A stretch of DNA of 24,870 bases from Nanobdellota archaeon (GCA_030018575.1 JASEIA010000009.1:1-24870); one strand, 5' to 3'; counted from the stretch's first letter, positions 12,837 to 21,324 are shown. The notes: a model not told the origin generated them from the letters alone. Program-made: numbers and translations.

Positions 12837-14449
12837 ATTCTTATGCCAGGATGGCAACAAAAATAATTTCAATAAGCGAATTTCTTTCTGCGCTTTCAGA
12901 ACCATGCATTTCTCTTCCCAGAGTATATACTGCAATAGGGGGGTTTGTGAGCGGCGGGCACCCTGAATATCTCACTCATTCAATTGAAAGCGCATTTTTG
13001 AAAGGAACCCCCATAAGAAACCTCTTCCTTTACTATGCAGCGGGCCAGGGTGATAAAAAGAATAGGGGAATAAACCATCTTGCGCACGATGGGCTTACGA
13101 TTGGCGCAATAGGCGGGCACTGGGGGCTTGCGCCAAAGCTTGGGGAAATGGCCTTGGAAAACAGGATTATAGCTTACAATATCCCGCAGGGAGTTATCTC
13201 AAAATCATTCCGCTCAATAGCAAGCCATGAGCTTTATGTTGACACGCACGTGGGGCTTGAAACATTTGTTGACCCTTACCTTGAAGGCGGCATGATCAAT
13301 GAGATGACAAGAAAATACGACAAGAGAGATGTAGTGCATCACATAAAATCAAGGGTTGGAGCGGGGAAGACAGACCTGCTCAGGTATTTCATGCGGCCCC
13401 TGCACATTGCGCTTCTTAAAGGCACAATTGCTGATTATGAAGGAAATGTTTCATTAAAAAGAGAGCCGTTCAGCCCTGACACTTTAGCAATAGCGCAGGC
13501 TGTTTATAACAGCGGAGGAAAGGTGTTTGTGCAGGTTGAGGAGATTTCTGAAGAACTGCTTAGCAGGACAGAGCATCCGATGGGCATAATACCAGGTTTT
13601 CTTGTTTCAGGGGTAATAATGGCGCCTGAAGAGTTCTGCATGCAGACATTTGCAGAAAAATACGAGCCATTGTTTTGCAGCGGAGAGAGAAATATGGAAG
13701 CGGCAAGCAAGAAGCTTTCAATTGAAAGGCGCATAATCGGCGCAAGAGTGCTTGAAGAATTAAGGCAGATTAGCGGGCGAAATGGAAGACCGATATGCAA
13801 CCTCGGAATAGGAATGCCGGAAGCTGTTTCAGTGTGCGCAGCAGAGCAGGGAATGCTCGGCAGGATTGTGCTGAGCGTGGAAGTGGGCCCAAACGGCGGA
13901 ATTGCGGCAGGCGGGCTTAACTTCGGGGCAATGTACAGCCCTTCATCCATAATACCTCAGAACAGCCAGTTTGATTTCTATCAGGGAAGCGGGCTGGATT
14001 TTAGCGCGCTTGGAATGGCTGAAACAGACGCGGAAGGCAATATAAATGTAAGCAAGTTCGGAAAAGTGCTTGCAGGCTGCGGCGGCTTCATTGACATCTC
14101 GCAGAATACAAAAAACATAGTATTTGTAGGCACAATGACATCAGGCGGACTGGAAATAGCAATAGAAAGCGGAAAGCTGAGGATATTAAGGGAAGGAAGC
14201 CACAGGAAGTTTGCAAGAAAAGTCGAGCAGGTAACCTTTAGCGGAAAATATGCAAGAAAAACAGGGCAGAACGTGAAGTATGTCACTGAAAGGTGCATGT
14301 TTGAATTGGGTGAGAATGGAATTGAGCTTACAGAGATTGCGCCCGGCGTTGATGTTGGGAAGGACATACAAAAGCAGGTTGATTTTGAGCTTAGGCTTAA
14401 GAAGCCGGCTTCAGAGCTTGTTAACCCTGATTATTTTAAAGGCTGCTGA
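12833..14449 (+). CDS. family I CoA-transferase (propionate/acetate CoA-transferase, YdiF/Pct-like)
   Basis: This 538-residue protein is a fused alpha-beta family I CoA-transferase that moves CoA between acyl-CoA and free carboxylates. The alpha half has IGGFVSGGHPEYL (about 35-47), YYAAGQGDKKNRGINHLAHD (67-86), and IGGHWGLAPKLG; YNIPQGVIS and FVDPYLEGG follow. The beta half has NLGIGMPEAV and SVEVGPNGG with Glu350 as the predicted catalytic residue that forms the glutamyl-CoA thioester. Length matches Pct/YdiF (about 520-540). The ATG overlaps the preceding stop; an in-frame ATG at 12851 is an alternative start. It converges on the PhaC-like gene, the two ORFs overlapping by 14 nt. Confidence 0.88.
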   Translation: MNSYARMATKIISISEFLSALSEPCISLPRVYTAIGGFVSGGHPEYLTHSIESAFLKGTPIRNLFLYYAAGQGDKKNRGINHLAHDGLTIGAIGGHWGLAPKLGEMALENRIIAYNIPQGVISKSFRSIASHELYVDTHVGLETFVDPYLEGGMINEMTRKYDKRDVVHHIKSRVGAGKTDLLRYFMRPLHIALLKGTIADYEGNVSLKREPFSPDTLAIAQAVYNSGGKVFVQVEEISEELLSRTEHPMGIIPGFLVSGVIMAPEEFCMQTFAEKYEPLFCSGERNMEAASKKLSIERRIIGARVLEELRQISGRNGRPICNLGIGMPEAVSVCAAEQGMLGRIVLSVEVGPNGGIAAGGLNFGAMYSPSSIIPQNSQFDFYQGSGLDFSALGMAETDAEGNINVSKFGKVLAGCGGFIDISQNTKNIVFVGTMTSGGLEIAIESGKLRILREGSHRKFARKVEQVTFSGKYARKTGQNVKYVTERCMFELGENGIELTEIAPGVDVGKDIQKQVDFELRLKKPASELVNPDYFKGC

Positions 14450-15440
14450 ATATGCCCGGCCAGTAATCCCTTACTATCTTTGTTCCCATGAAAACTCCAA
14501 TGTGCCCTGCAGGCACTGTGAGCTTTGTGATATCTTTTGAAGAAACGTATTTTTCAGCTGCAAACACCTGCTCAGGAAGCGTGATATCGTCCTTTTCCCC
14601 GCCAATCAGGTAAAGAGGGCAGGAAATATTTTTCATATTCACTTTTCTTCCAAGAATTTCAAGCTTTCCTTTTATTAATTTGTTTTCCTTGAAAAGCTCC
14701 TTCACAACCTGCAGGTAGAATTTGCCCGGAAGATTCTGGGTGTATTCGTACCAAGCCCTGAACTTTCTTGCCCTTTTCATGAAATTTTCATCATCAATGT
14801 GCTCAAACAAATCCCTGTAATCATTGAAAAATCTGTCTTCAGGGTTCATCATCTTAAAGCCCATCACCATGAATTTGCCGTCAAGCACGCCATTGCCGGC
14901 CATTACCATTGATTCATAGAATGCCATTGGCGCTGAAAGAGCGCACTTTGTTATCATGCCGTTGCCTGCGTGAAAGTCAATAGGCGCTGCCGCAAGAACC
15001 AGTGAAGAAACATCTTCAGGATACAATGATGCGTATATTGCAGACTGCCATCCGCCCTGGCAAAGCCCGATTAAGCTGACTTTTGATCCTATTTTTTCAA
15101 TGCACTTTTTCATTGATATTATGCAGTCATCAATCGTGCTGCCTCTCTGCTTGAATGTTGCGCTTTTCCATTCAGCTGCATAGGTTTTCTTTCCCGCCTT
15201 TAATGACGCCTCAACAAGGCTCTGGTTTGCATCATAATCAGCAATGCACGAATGGTGCCCTGCCTGCGGGGGAATTATGAATACTGGTTTATCGGATTTG
15301 TTTTGGGAGAAATCAAGCAGATTGCAGTTGTCCAAAGATAAAGAAGATTTATGCTTTGTTGCCCAATCCGGCTTTGGAAGCGGGGTCGAAAGCTCTGCAA
15401 TAAACTTTGCAATCTTCCCGCGAAGTTTTAGCTTTTCCAT
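14436..15440 (-). CDS. PhaC-like alpha/beta hydrolase (PHA synthase/depolymerase-related)
   Basis: This 334-residue alpha/beta hydrolase has the nucleophile elbow GLCQGG (125-130) with Cys127 in place of the usual Ser, as in polyhydroxyalkanoate synthases. The triad is completed by Asp in GGEKDDITLPEQ (about 284-285) and His313 in PAGHIGVFMG. Other family features are IIPPQAGHHSCIADY, an EWKSAT strand and VLAAAPIDFHAGNGM. It is shorter than classical PhaC (about 355-590) and resembles the group often annotated as poly(3-hydroxyalkanoate) synthetase or depolymerase. Reaction direction and substrate cannot be told. It starts 4 nt after the FAD-dehydrogenase stop, so the two form an operon. Confidence 0.75.
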   Translation of the reverse strand: MEKLKLRGKIAKFIAELSTPLPKPDWATKHKSSLSLDNCNLLDFSQNKSDKPVFIIPPQAGHHSCIADYDANQSLVEASLKAGKKTYAAEWKSATFKQRGSTIDDCIISMKKCIEKIGSKVSLIGLCQGGWQSAIYASLYPEDVSSLVLAAAPIDFHAGNGMITKCALSAPMAFYESMVMAGNGVLDGKFMVMGFKMMNPEDRFFNDYRDLFEHIDDENFMKRARKFRAWYEYTQNLPGKFYLQVVKELFKENKLIKGKLEILGRKVNMKNISCPLYLIGGEKDDITLPEQVFAAEKYVSSKDITKLTVPAGHIGVFMGTKIVRDYWPGIFSSL

Positions 15441-15443
15441 TTT

Positions 15444-16820
15444 TTACTCCAATTCTTTCAAAATGCCTTCAGCAGCCAATATACCGCAAGCGGCAGCGCC
15501 CACTATTCCCCTTGACAAGCCAGCTCCATCGCCTGCAACATAGATCCCCTGAATGCTGGTTTGAAGATAGCCGTCAGAATTCTTTATTCTCAATGCGTGG
15601 AACTTTGCCTCAGGCGCATATAATAAAGTATCATCATTGTTCACGCCAGGCATTATCCTGTTTAGCTTCTGCAATCCTTCGATAATATCAGTCAAAATTC
15701 TGTAAGGCAGCGCAAGCCCTATGTCGCCGAAAGTCACGTCTTCCAATGAGGGCTTTACAACATACCCGGATACGTGCTCTTTCTTGCTCCTGTGTCCGCC
15801 CCTCAGGTCGCCTAATCTTTGCAATATCGGCTTGTCTCCTGCAAGCTCCCTTATTTCCCTTGCAATCTGCCTTGCATACTCGTTTCCGTTTGCCATTGGC
15901 TTTGTGAAAGGGATTGTGACAAGAAATGCAAAATTTGTATTCTCGTAAGGGTCTCCTTTTTCAGAATGCCCGTTCACAAGGTTATAGCCGTCATGGGTTT
16001 CCCTTGCAACCTTCCCGCCGGGGCAGGTGCAGAATGTCCTTACATAGTCCTTGTACGTGGGAGTCTGGATTATAAATTTCATGTCCCTTGTCAGCGCAGT
16101 AACCTTGTCTGTAATGCACCTTTTGACCTCAACCCTTACCCCCAGATCCATTGGGTTGTAGGTAAAATCCATGCCTGTTTCCTTCACAATGCCTTCAAGC
16201 CATTTTGCCCCTACTCTTCCAGGTGCAACAATCACCTTGTCTGCCATGTAGGATTCTTTTTCAGTTTCAGCCAAAAACATGCCATTTTCAAGCTTTCTTA
16301 TGTCCCTGACATCAGCCCTTGAAACAAACCCAACGCCTCTTGATTTCAGGCCGTCCCTGAAAGAGGTTATAAGCTCAACAAGCCTGTCAGTGCCCACATG
16401 CGCAAGGCTTGTATGCACAAACCGCATTCCTGCCTTTGTGCACTTTTCCTCAAGTTTCTTTATCTTTCTCTGCATGTCTTTTGTGACATTACCTGCATGC
16501 ACATTGTATTTTTCGAAAATTTTTTCAACTTCATCCACAAGTCCGTGGTTCTTTTTCAGTCCAACTCCCTCAACATCATTCAATGTGCTTCCAATTTCAG
16601 TGCTGAATATGACTTTTCCGTCTGAGAAAGTTCCCGCGCCGCCTTCGCCGTAAAGCTTTGCGCAAAGGGCGCATTTCCTATTGCAATTCTCAGGGCTGGG
16701 GCAATGCCTTTTCTCAACAGGAAACCCCTTGTCAAGTATTGTAACATCGCACTTGCCAGCCAGCTTATATGCCGCAAACAAGCCGGCAGGGCCTGCTCCG
16801 ATTATCATTACTTTTTTCAT
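15444..16820 (-). CDS. FAD-dependent dehydrogenase (COG2509-type)
   Basis: This 458-residue flavoprotein begins with the dinucleotide-binding fold VMIIGAGPAGLFAAYKLAG (GxGxxG at 8-13). Next comes a Cys cluster CPSPENCNRKCALC (C40, C46, C50, C53) and GEGGAGTFSDGKV, both typical of the COG2509 uncharacterised FAD dehydrogenases. A second Cys pair is in TFCTCPGGKV. The C-terminal GIYVAGDGAGLSRGIVGAA binds FAD. The substrate is unknown for the family. ATG 16820 is chosen over the longer frame beginning at 16883 because the family starts with the KKVMIIGAG strand and the extra residues are not conserved-looking. The gene is divergent from purA. Confidence 0.85.
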   Translation of the reverse strand: MKKVMIIGAGPAGLFAAYKLAGKCDVTILDKGFPVEKRHCPSPENCNRKCALCAKLYGEGGAGTFSDGKVIFSTEIGSTLNDVEGVGLKKNHGLVDEVEKIFEKYNVHAGNVTKDMQRKIKKLEEKCTKAGMRFVHTSLAHVGTDRLVELITSFRDGLKSRGVGFVSRADVRDIRKLENGMFLAETEKESYMADKVIVAPGRVGAKWLEGIVKETGMDFTYNPMDLGVRVEVKRCITDKVTALTRDMKFIIQTPTYKDYVRTFCTCPGGKVARETHDGYNLVNGHSEKGDPYENTNFAFLVTIPFTKPMANGNEYARQIAREIRELAGDKPILQRLGDLRGGHRSKKEHVSGYVVKPSLEDVTFGDIGLALPYRILTDIIEGLQKLNRIMPGVNNDDTLLYAPEAKFHALRIKNSDGYLQTSIQGIYVAGDGAGLSRGIVGAAACGILAAEGILKELE

Positions 16821-16884
16821 CCAAGAGTCTGGAGAAACTGGCAGTTTAAAAAGATTGCTGTGATATAAAAGCAAAACCCGCAAA

Positions 16885-16893
16885 CTATATAAA
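16885..16893 (+). promoter_or_regulatory. TATA box of purA
   Basis: CTATATAAA predicts a start near 16915, giving a leader of about 30 nt that includes the ribosome site at 16931. Confidence 0.5.
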
Positions 16894-16930
16894 CAGACAA
16901 TTTATCCACTTGCTTGGCTTGGATATTCAA

Positions 16931-16938
16931 AAAGGAGG
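16931..16938 (+). promoter_or_regulatory. ribosome binding site that fixes the purA start
   Basis: AAAGGAGG lies 8 nt before ATG 16947. The in-frame ATG at 16914 would be upstream of this site and near the predicted transcript start, so it is not used. Confidence 0.8.
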
Positions 16939-16946
16939 AAACAAAT

Positions 16947-18329
16947 ATGCCATTAACAACAATTGTGGGCGCCCTTTGGGGCGACGAGGGTAAGGGAAAA
17001 GTGGTTGACGCAATAAACGAGGAAGCTGACGTGATAGTCAAGGCTAACGGCGGCGGAAACGCAGGGACGACTTATGTCATTGGAGACAAAAAAGTCATTC
17101 TTCATCTTCTGCCTTCAGGAGTATTGAGAGGGAAAAGATCGCTTCTTGCGCAAGGAATGGTGGCAAGGCCTGACCAGCTTTGCAAGGAAATTGAAGAGTT
17201 TGACAATCTTAATCTTGGAATTGACCCCAGGCTGCACATGACCCTTCATTATCACCTGGCATTGGACTATGCAAGGGAAAAGGCAGCTGATTTGAAGGCA
17301 AAGGGGGACAACAAGACAAGCGGCGGGGCAATAGGGACAACCCTTTCAGGAATCGGTCCGACATATGAGCAGCAGAAGAGCAGGGCAGGAATCAGGTTCT
17401 TTGAATTGTGCGGCGATGAAGCAAAGCTCAGGCAGAAAGTAAAAGCAAATTATGAGTATGTGCAGGGAATAATAAGGCAGCTTGGGCTTGAGATGGTAAT
17501 GCCTGACAGAAAAATAATTGAAGGCAAGTATGTAATTGAGGATGTGCCTCTTTCGCTTGAGCAGTGCGAGGAGCTTGCTGTAGAGTCAGGAAAAAAGCTT
17601 AAAAGATACATGGCAGATGTTGCAGATGAGGTTTTGACAGCTTACAAGGAAGGAAAAAAGATTGTTTTCCAGGGTGCGCAGGGAACATTGTTAGACATTG
17701 GCTTTGGAAATTACCCTAAAGTCACAAGCTCAGAAGTGCGGGCGCCTGCTGTTTATACTGCAGTGGGAATACCTGCTTTTCCAATGAAGGTTGTTGGAAT
17801 TGTAAAGGCATACCCGACAAAAGTGGGATCTGGCCCTGTTGTTACCTGTTTGGATTGCCAGAAATGGCCTGTTGATGAGTCTTTTTCAGACCCTGTTGCA
17901 AAAATAATAAGAGAAAGAGGGCAGGAAAAAGGGGCAACAACAGGAAGGGCAAGAAGAGTGGGCTGGCCTGACATGGTAATACTGAAATATTCAAATAACC
18001 TGAACGGCTTTACGGATTTGGCATTGACAAGGTTTGACCTGCTGTCTGACATAAATCCTATCAAGGTTTGCGTTGCATACATGATTGACGGGAAAGTTAC
18101 AGACAAGTATCCTGCATGGGACCTGGATGCATTGACAAGGGCAAAGCCGCTGTATGCTGAGATTCCCTGCTTTGGGGACATCACAGGCATAAGGAATTAT
18201 GATGACTTGCCTTCTGGCGCAAAGCAGTTTGTTGAATTGATGGAGAAGTCAACAGGCGCGCCTGTCTCAATCATATCAGTCGGCCCTGAAAGGAGCCAGA
18301 CCATATTCAGGAACTTCAAGGCGTTTTAG
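16947..18329 (+). CDS. purA: adenylosuccinate synthetase with altered active site
   Basis: This 460-residue enzyme joins IMP and aspartate using GTP, the first committed step to AMP. The P-loop WGDEGKGK holds catalytic Asp13. The next active-site motif, NAGHT in nearly all family members, reads NAGTT: the catalytic His (His41 in E. coli numbering, same spacing from Asp13) is Thr41. Other signatures are intact: HLLPSG, GTTLSGIGPTYEQQKSRAG, FQGAQGTLLDIGFG, TSSEVRAP and the Arg-rich TTGRARRVGWPD. Length is slightly above bacterial PurA (about 430). Asp13 is retained, so this is not the phage PurZ type. Activity may differ or be compensated. Confidence 0.88.
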   Translation: MPLTTIVGALWGDEGKGKVVDAINEEADVIVKANGGGNAGTTYVIGDKKVILHLLPSGVLRGKRSLLAQGMVARPDQLCKEIEEFDNLNLGIDPRLHMTLHYHLALDYAREKAADLKAKGDNKTSGGAIGTTLSGIGPTYEQQKSRAGIRFFELCGDEAKLRQKVKANYEYVQGIIRQLGLEMVMPDRKIIEGKYVIEDVPLSLEQCEELAVESGKKLKRYMADVADEVLTAYKEGKKIVFQGAQGTLLDIGFGNYPKVTSSEVRAPAVYTAVGIPAFPMKVVGIVKAYPTKVGSGPVVTCLDCQKWPVDESFSDPVAKIIRERGQEKGATTGRARRVGWPDMVILKYSNNLNGFTDLALTRFDLLSDINPIKVCVAYMIDGKVTDKYPAWDLDALTRAKPLYAEIPCFGDITGIRNYDDLPSGAKQFVELMEKSTGAPVSIISVGPERSQTIFRNFKAF

Positions 18330-18340
18330 GCGCCTTTTTC
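18318..18340 (+). terminator. terminator of purA
   Basis: AAGGCG (18318-18323) pairs with CGCCTT (18331-18336), followed by TTTC; the left arm overlaps the last codons of purA. Confidence 0.5.
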
Positions 18341-18408
18341 TTACATTATCTTACTTTTTCCACAAGGCTTTTAAATACATAGAAGATTACTGCCATTGGT
18401 GATTACAA

Positions 18409-19569
18409 ATGGCTACAACAACAACAGAAGATGGACGCAGGCATGATTGCAAAGGCTGCACAAATTACGAAGGATGCGGCTGCGAAGATGCAGTTAAAAA
18501 CAAAAAAGTCCTTGTGACAGGCGCTGCAGGGTTTGTAGGCAGCCACCTGGTCCAGGAGATGAAGGACAGGGGATATACTGACATCAGGGCGACTGACTTG
18601 TTTGCCCCAAAATCCCTACCTGAGGGTGTTAAGTTTGTAAAATCAAACGTTACTGACAGGAAAAGCCTTGATGATGCTGTAAGTGGATGCCATGCAATAA
18701 TTCACGTTGCTGACCTGTTTGACTTCTTTGCGCCGTGGGAAAAGCTGTATGCTGTGAATGTTGAAGGCACAAGGAATATTTGCGATTCGGCAATTGAAAA
18801 CAAGGTAAAAAGAATGGTAAGGTTCAGCTCAGGCTCAATATACAAGGCGGGCAATAATTGCGACGAGAACAGCCTTGTTGACCCGATTGATCCCTATGCG
18901 GAAAGCAAAGTATTGGGGGAGATTGTTGCTTCAAATTATAACGGGGAAGATAATTTTTTGATTTCCATCCTGAGGCCGGCTGTCATATTCGGGACAGGAA
19001 GCCTGTACAGCGCTGCAAGAATCTTCATGACGCAGGCTTTGACTGCAAAACTGCTGGGAACAAAACTTTTGCCAGGCGAAGGAACATTCAAGGGGCCTTA
19101 CGTGCACGTTGATGATGTTATTGGAGCGGCACTGCATATCTATGAGAATGGGCTTTTTACCAACAGCAGGAACCCGGCTGACATGGCATTCAACATAAAT
19201 GCGGATGATGCTGTTTCCCCTAAAGACATTGCAGAGATGGCTGATGTTAATATCAAGAAGACAGGGCTTGCAAATCTGTTGCAAGGGCATATGCCTGACA
19301 TACACGTGACAAGGCCCATAATGGAGCCGATTGCAAATCTTTGCGCTTATGCTGTGAAGAATCTTATGAAGGCAGGAGTCCTGAAAAAGAAGCCCGGCGC
19401 AATGCTGGAGCCAGGGGAAGTTGACTTCATGTTCATACCCGGCGATTTGACCATGAGCAATGATAAGCTGAAGAAATACGGGTTTGCGCCAAAGCATACC
19501 TGCATGGGCTCAATGCCTGAAGTAATGAGATGGTATGACCAGCAGGGCTGGGGCAAACTTTTGTTTTAA
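18409..19569 (+). CDS. NAD-dependent epimerase/dehydratase (extended SDR) with N-terminal Cys cluster
   Basis: This 386-residue extended short-chain dehydrogenase has the Rossmann motif VLVTGAAGFVGSH (about 35-47), the catalytic Tyr/Lys in PYAESK (about 163-168) and LRPAVIFG and YVHVDDVIGA typical of nucleotide-sugar epimerases and 3-beta-hydroxysteroid-dehydrogenase-like members. The first 30 residues carry HDCKGCTNYEGCGCED (C14, C17, C23, C25), unusual for the family and suggestive of a metal-binding tag. The insert around DIHVTRPIMEPIANLCAYA may be a membrane-facing helix. A TATA-like CTTTTAAATAC at about 18367 precedes it and a T-run follows the stop. The substrate is not predictable. Confidence 0.85.
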   Translation: MATTTTEDGRRHDCKGCTNYEGCGCEDAVKNKKVLVTGAAGFVGSHLVQEMKDRGYTDIRATDLFAPKSLPEGVKFVKSNVTDRKSLDDAVSGCHAIIHVADLFDFFAPWEKLYAVNVEGTRNICDSAIENKVKRMVRFSSGSIYKAGNNCDENSLVDPIDPYAESKVLGEIVASNYNGEDNFLISILRPAVIFGTGSLYSAARIFMTQALTAKLLGTKLLPGEGTFKGPYVHVDDVIGAALHIYENGLFTNSRNPADMAFNINADDAVSPKDIAEMADVNIKKTGLANLLQGHMPDIHVTRPIMEPIANLCAYAVKNLMKAGVLKKKPGAMLEPGEVDFMFIPGDLTMSNDKLKKYGFAPKHTCMGSMPEVMRWYDQQGWGKLLF

Positions 19570-19593
19570 GGCGGCTTTTTTTATTATTTTTTC
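19570..19593 (+). terminator. oligo-T terminator after the epimerase gene
   Basis: Runs of seven T (19576-19582) and six T (about 19587-19592) follow the stop codon within 25 nt. Confidence 0.45.
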
Positions 19594-19653
19594 CTGTAGA
19601 AATCTATTTAAATCCCTTATACTATTATAATAACATCAAAAGAGGTTAAAACT

Positions 19654-20088
19654 ATGTCAGAACACTTGGGCGGCGGAACAGGAAAAATCTGGTTCAGCCT
19701 TTTATTTGGGCTTTTCCTTTTAGTCTTTGGAGGAGCTGCAACTCTTGCATTCTTCGGGATATTCCTGCCTGTGCCAACAGGGTTTATGACTGGCTTGGTT
19801 GTCAAGATTCTGCTTATTGTGGCGGGCTTATTGCTTTTGATTGACTCATTCAAGGTAAGGACAATGATGGGAGCGACAAAGTTCTCAGCAATACTTATCG
19901 GCTTGATAATGGCTTTTGCAGGCGCGCTGCCTTTGCTTATTGACTACAAGCTTGTAGGGTTTTTGCCCTTCCTCATGAATTTGTCAATACCTAATTTTGT
20001 GCTAAGCATACTTCTTGCTGTATATGGTATATTCCTAATTATAAGGGCAATACAGCTGTACAAGTCGCACGCAATGGGATTTGTTTAA
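19654..20088 (+). CDS. small four-helix membrane protein of unknown function
   Basis: The 144 residues form four hydrophobic segments at about 13-37, 46-66, 75-97 and 115-136, joined by short loops. No conserved functional motif is visible. A GAGGT ribosome site lies 7-8 nt before the ATG and an ATTTAAATCC TATA-like element is near 19605. It has its own promoter and stands convergent to the small Cys protein at 20095. Confidence 0.7.
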   Translation: MSEHLGGGTGKIWFSLLFGLFLLVFGGAATLAFFGIFLPVPTGFMTGLVVKILLIVAGLLLLIDSFKVRTMMGATKFSAILIGLIMAFAGALPLLIDYKLVGFLPFLMNLSIPNFVLSILLAVYGIFLIIRAIQLYKSHAMGFV

Positions 20089-20094
20089 AGAATT

Positions 20095-20334
20095 TTAATC
20101 CTTCTTTTCAGGCTCTTCTTTTGGGAGAACATTGTATATATGCAAACGAACAGGGCTATACCACTTGCAATGCTTATTCTTCTCGTCATTAGTGCATAAA
20201 TCGCAGTTAGGAATGCCAATTATCTTGCCATCCACCTTATATCTTTTAAGAAAGTCCGGATCTGAATCGTTTGCAAGGAAAAGATGCCCAATGCAGATTT
20301 CCTCAAGCGCTTCCTCTTTTATGTCGTCAGACAT
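20095..20334 (-). CDS. small Cys-containing protein of unknown function
   Basis: This 79-residue protein has an acidic start (MSDDIKEEALEEICIG), then IPNCDLCTNDEKNKHCKWY with Cys44, Cys47 and Cys55 that could bind a metal together with Cys14 or His, and a charged KEEPEKKD tail. I recognise no family. The codon pattern and the clean ends between convergent and divergent neighbours support it as a gene. Confidence 0.55.
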   Translation of the reverse strand: MSDDIKEEALEEICIGHLFLANDSDPDFLKRYKVDGKIIGIPNCDLCTNDEKNKHCKWYSPVRLHIYNVLPKEEPEKKD

Positions 20335-20420
20335 TCCTGCTAAACAGAATGAAGCTTGCTTATTAAATCTTATGCTGGAAGAAGTATGTAATGCAACCTA
20401 TATTCTGCAAAACAATAAAC

Positions 20421-20430
20421 ATTATAAACA
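20421..20430 (+). promoter_or_regulatory. TATA box of pcn
   Basis: ATTATAAACA is centred 27 nt before the PCNA ATG, with no ribosome site, giving a leaderless transcript. Confidence 0.6.
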
Positions 20431-20451
20431 CCTAATTGTTTCCAACCTATA

Positions 20452-21186
20452 ATGAAATTCACACTCGCAGACTCAAGGCTTCTCAGGGAAAGCGTAAATG
20501 TCATTTCAGAGCTCGTGAATGAGGTTACTTTTAAGCTTACAAAGAACGGGATGGAATTGGTTGCCATTGACCCTGCAAATGTCGCAATGATTGACTTCAA
20601 ATTAATGGCAGGGGCTTTTGCAGAGTACGAGGCTGACAAGGACACTGAAATCTCGCTTAATCTTGAGAACTTGAAAGCCGTGCTTAAGAGGGCAAAGCCC
20701 GAGGACAGCATTGCGATGAGCCTTGAGAAAGGAAGGATGAAGGTTGAACTGGTCGGGGATGGCAGGAAGACATTCAACTTATCCCTGATTGATTATGAAA
20801 GGGAGCCGCAGAAGCTGCCGAGCCTTAAGTTCAATGCAAAGGTTGCTGTCCAGTCTGCAAAGTTTGATGAGGCAATTAATGACATGTCAGTTGCTTCTGA
20901 TTCAGTTGCATTGGTTTCAGAAAACGGAAAATTCCTAATGAAGTCTGAGGGCAACCTGAGCGATGCAAAGGTTGAATTCCCGAATGCTTCTGTTTCGCTG
21001 GGGAAAGAGGGAGAGGTGGCTGCCAAGTACGCAATAGAGTATTTGGCAAAGATGTCGAAAGCGTCAAAGCTTGCTGAAGAGGTAGGTGTAAGTTATTCCA
21101 ACGACTATCCGCTGAAGCTGGAATACAATGTTAATGGAAAGCTTTACCTCGGCTTTGTTCTTGCGCCGAGAGTGAGCAACGATTAA
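20452..21186 (+). CDS. pcn: DNA polymerase sliding clamp (PCNA)
   Basis: This 244-residue protein forms the ring that tethers replicative polymerase and other PIP-box proteins to DNA. MKFTLADSRLLRESVNVISELV opens the first domain, with NGMELVAIDPANVAMIDFKL following; NLENLKAVLKRAKPEDSIAM and SLIDYEREPQKLPSLKF (the interdomain connector) and the C-terminal PLKLEYNVNGKLYLGFVLAP complete it. Length is normal (about 245-250). It has its own TATA box and a GTTTATAAATAG TATA element for the following tRNA gene lies 25 nt after its stop. Confidence 0.95.
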   Translation: MKFTLADSRLLRESVNVISELVNEVTFKLTKNGMELVAIDPANVAMIDFKLMAGAFAEYEADKDTEISLNLENLKAVLKRAKPEDSIAMSLEKGRMKVELVGDGRKTFNLSLIDYEREPQKLPSLKFNAKVAVQSAKFDEAINDMSVASDSVALVSENGKFLMKSEGNLSDAKVEFPNASVSLGKEGEVAAKYAIEYLAKMSKASKLAEEVGVSYSNDYPLKLEYNVNGKLYLGFVLAPRVSND

Positions 21187-21208
21187 GAAAAGGCAGGCTT
21201 TCTCGGAA

Positions 21209-21220
21209 AGTTTATAAATA
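21209..21220 (+). promoter_or_regulatory. TATA box of the tRNA-Glu transcription unit
   Basis: AGTTTATAAATA places the transcript start near 21240, about 10 nt before the mature tRNA 5' end. No other TATA-like element lies between the tRNA and the next coding sequence. Confidence 0.6.
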
Positions 21221-21249
21221 GCCCTATTTTCTCTATCTGCATTATAATT

Positions 21250-21324
21250 GCCCCCATGGTGTAGCCCGGTCAATCATTCAGCCCTTTCGAGGCTGAGACT
21301 CGAGTTCAAATCTCGATGGGGGCA
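21250..21324 (+). tRNA. tRNA-Glu (anticodon UUC)
   Basis: The 75-nt sequence folds as a cloverleaf: acceptor GCCCCCA (21250-21256) with TGGGGGC (21317-21323) and discriminator A; anticodon stem CAGCC/GGCTG around the loop CTTTCGA, anticodon TTC; T stem TCGAG/CTCGA around TTCAAAT. The GTGTAGCCCGGTCAATCAT D-arm matches archaeal tRNA-Glu. No intron; CCA is not encoded. The next coding sequence begins 21 nt after the tRNA 3' end. Confidence 0.93.

Noticed and set aside
16947..18329. Reading the purA gene as phage-type PurZ (2-aminoadenylosuccinate synthetase)
   Set aside because: The catalytic Asp13 that is replaced in PurZ is retained, and the gene sits among cellular genes.
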